Source: PALSA-894 sp963734185
GTDB lineage: Bacteria; Pseudomonadota; Alphaproteobacteria; Rhizobiales; Xanthobacteraceae
Direction: 5' to 3'
DNA length: 64,000 bases
Assembly (NCBI GenBank): GCA_963734185.1
Contig: CAVTGA010000002.1
Span: forward strand, 2,418,001 to 2,482,000
Of this stretch, positions 63,504-64,000 are shown in pieces; the first letter of the stretch is position 1, and each line of letters starts with the position of its first letter. A program made the translations under genes and the position numbers. Below the pieces are notes generated by a model that did no database searches, was not told where the DNA came from, and saw only the letters and a program-made list of their open reading frames with translations.

Positions 63504-63899
63504 TCAGGTCATTTGGGCTTGGACCGCGCGCACGACAGAGGGCTCGAGCTTTACCCAGATCACCGCCCCGGATGGATGGGCATAAGCAACCGGCCGATTC
63601 AATCGCCGTGCTTTTCGCAAAACCCATGGAACTTGCCAACCGCCCTCCCACGCAGACTTGTGGCGTGCCGCTGGAATGCGATGCAGTCTCTCGTGCCTTG
63701 CGAATTCAGAAAACGAGAGCGGCGAGAGGCAATCAACCAGCTCTGCAGTCCCCACAACCTGCTTCGAGCCCTTCTTGATGAGTGCGATGGGGCCGCGCAC
63801 TTTGCTTGCGGTGGTCCGCATCTCCCATGTCTTTTCGCCGTTCAAGATCATGCTGATCCAGGGCTCGTCGATGATCAGTCCGCGCTCGATCATGCTCAC
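63504..63899 (-). CDS. ASCH-domain protein
   Basis: 131 residues (129 from ATG 63891-63893). The domain core is RGLIIDEPWISMILNGEKTW, EMRT, RGPIALIKKGSKQVVGTAEL, the OB/PUA-like ASCH fold with the GEKTWEMR RNA-binding motif. The GTG start overlaps the stop of the preceding methyltransferase-like gene. ASCH proteins act as RNA-binding or ribonuclease/amidohydrolase enzymes. Confidence 0.85.
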   Translation of the reverse strand: MSMIERGLIIDEPWISMILNGEKTWEMRTTASKVRGPIALIKKGSKQVVGTAELVDCLSPLSFSEFARHERLHRIPAARHKSAWEGGWQVPWVLRKARRLNRPVAYAHPSGAVIWVKLEPSVVRAVQAQMT

Positions 63900-64000
63900 A
63901 TTCCGAACACCTTCAGCACCTCGTCGCCGAAATGGTTGATCACCTTCACCGCGATGCGCCCGGTCGACGGACGCGGGAACGGCCGTGACGTGTCGGAATA
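63896..64000 (-). CDS. C-terminal end of a probable DNA methyltransferase (partial)
   Basis: Only the last 34 codons are in the window: RPFPRPSTGRIAVKVINHFG then DEVLKVFGM. I recall AVKVINHYGDEVLKV at the end of site-specific adenine methyltransferases of type III-like restriction-modification systems. With the ASCH and DUF2971-like genes it suggests a restriction/defence region continuing beyond the window. Confidence 0.45.
   Translation of the reverse strand, partial: YSDTSRPFPRPSTGRIAVKVINHFGDEVLKVFGM

Overview
The window is high-GC DNA from an alphaproteobacterium, most likely a member of the Hyphomicrobiales (Rhizobiales) near the Bradyrhizobium/Rhodopseudomonas/Xanthobacteraceae group. 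The evidence is a CtrA cell-cycle regulator with CtrA-like TTAA-N7-TTAAC boxes, a FlbD-type flagellar regulator, cyclic-glucan genes opgG/opgH, and several families of palindromic intergenic repeats typical of that order. The assignment is inference from gene content; no rRNA is present.

Layout. 0-2.6 kb: chemotaxis genes cheW(partial)-cheY-cheB-cheR. 4.0-8.5 kb: a minus-strand ureide operon encoding an oxamate carbamoyltransferase (AllG, FdrA/AllF, AllH) plus carbamate kinase; the C-terminal domain of FdrA is a separate small ORF ahead of allG. 9.2-13 kb: opgG-opgH. 13.1-16.8 kb: a copper-amine-oxidase-like gene, fossil pieces of opgG and of a LysR regulator, and a frameshifted solitary soxB. 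17-20 kb: ctrA divergent from fliI-fliJ. 20-24 kb: a predicted seven-bladed propeller protein, an ECF sigma/anti-sigma pair and small stress proteins (DUF892, CsbD). 24-33.5 kb: complete selenocysteine machinery (selD, selA, selB and the tRNA-Sec gene selC), with selD separated from selAB by an orphan terminase pair of gene-transfer-agent type, a toxin-antitoxin pair and a group II intron that has lost its protein gene. 33.5-46 kb: an accessory region with a truncated antitoxin, an orphan HigA, PrlF-YhaV, a full group II intron with an HNH maturase, a ThDP enzyme, a cupin protein, gene fossils, a permuted NlpC/P60-like hydrolase and a DUF433/PIN-like TA pair. 46-50 kb: a serine beta-lactamase-family protein and an IS1182-family element. 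50.8-60 kb: flagellar genes flhA, flbD, fliN, fliH, fliG, fliF, with gnd/gntK-like sugar-acid genes between. 60-64 kb: a toxin-antitoxin pair, an XRE regulator plus a DUF2971-like protein, an ASCH-domain protein and the end of a probable DNA methyltransferase.

How the parts work together. CheY/CheB/CheR/CheW signal to the flagellum, whose basal body, export gate and ATPase are encoded at three places here. CtrA-like boxes and FlbD (ftr)-like inverted repeats lie ahead of fliF and flhA, suggesting Caulobacter-style control. SelD makes selenophosphate, SelA converts Ser-tRNA-Sec to Sec-tRNA-Sec and SelB delivers it; no confirmed selenoprotein gene lies in the window. AllG/FdrA/AllH plus carbamate kinase would turn oxalurate into oxamate, carbamate and ATP.

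Themes worth attention: mobile elements sitting inside palindromic repeats, repeats that supply stop codons or coding tails to neighbouring genes, structured RNAs overlapping reading frames (selC in selB, intron domain V in the maturase gene), and many toxin-antitoxin or lone antitoxin genes. All calls come from reading the sequence and from remembered family knowledge; no database search was run.
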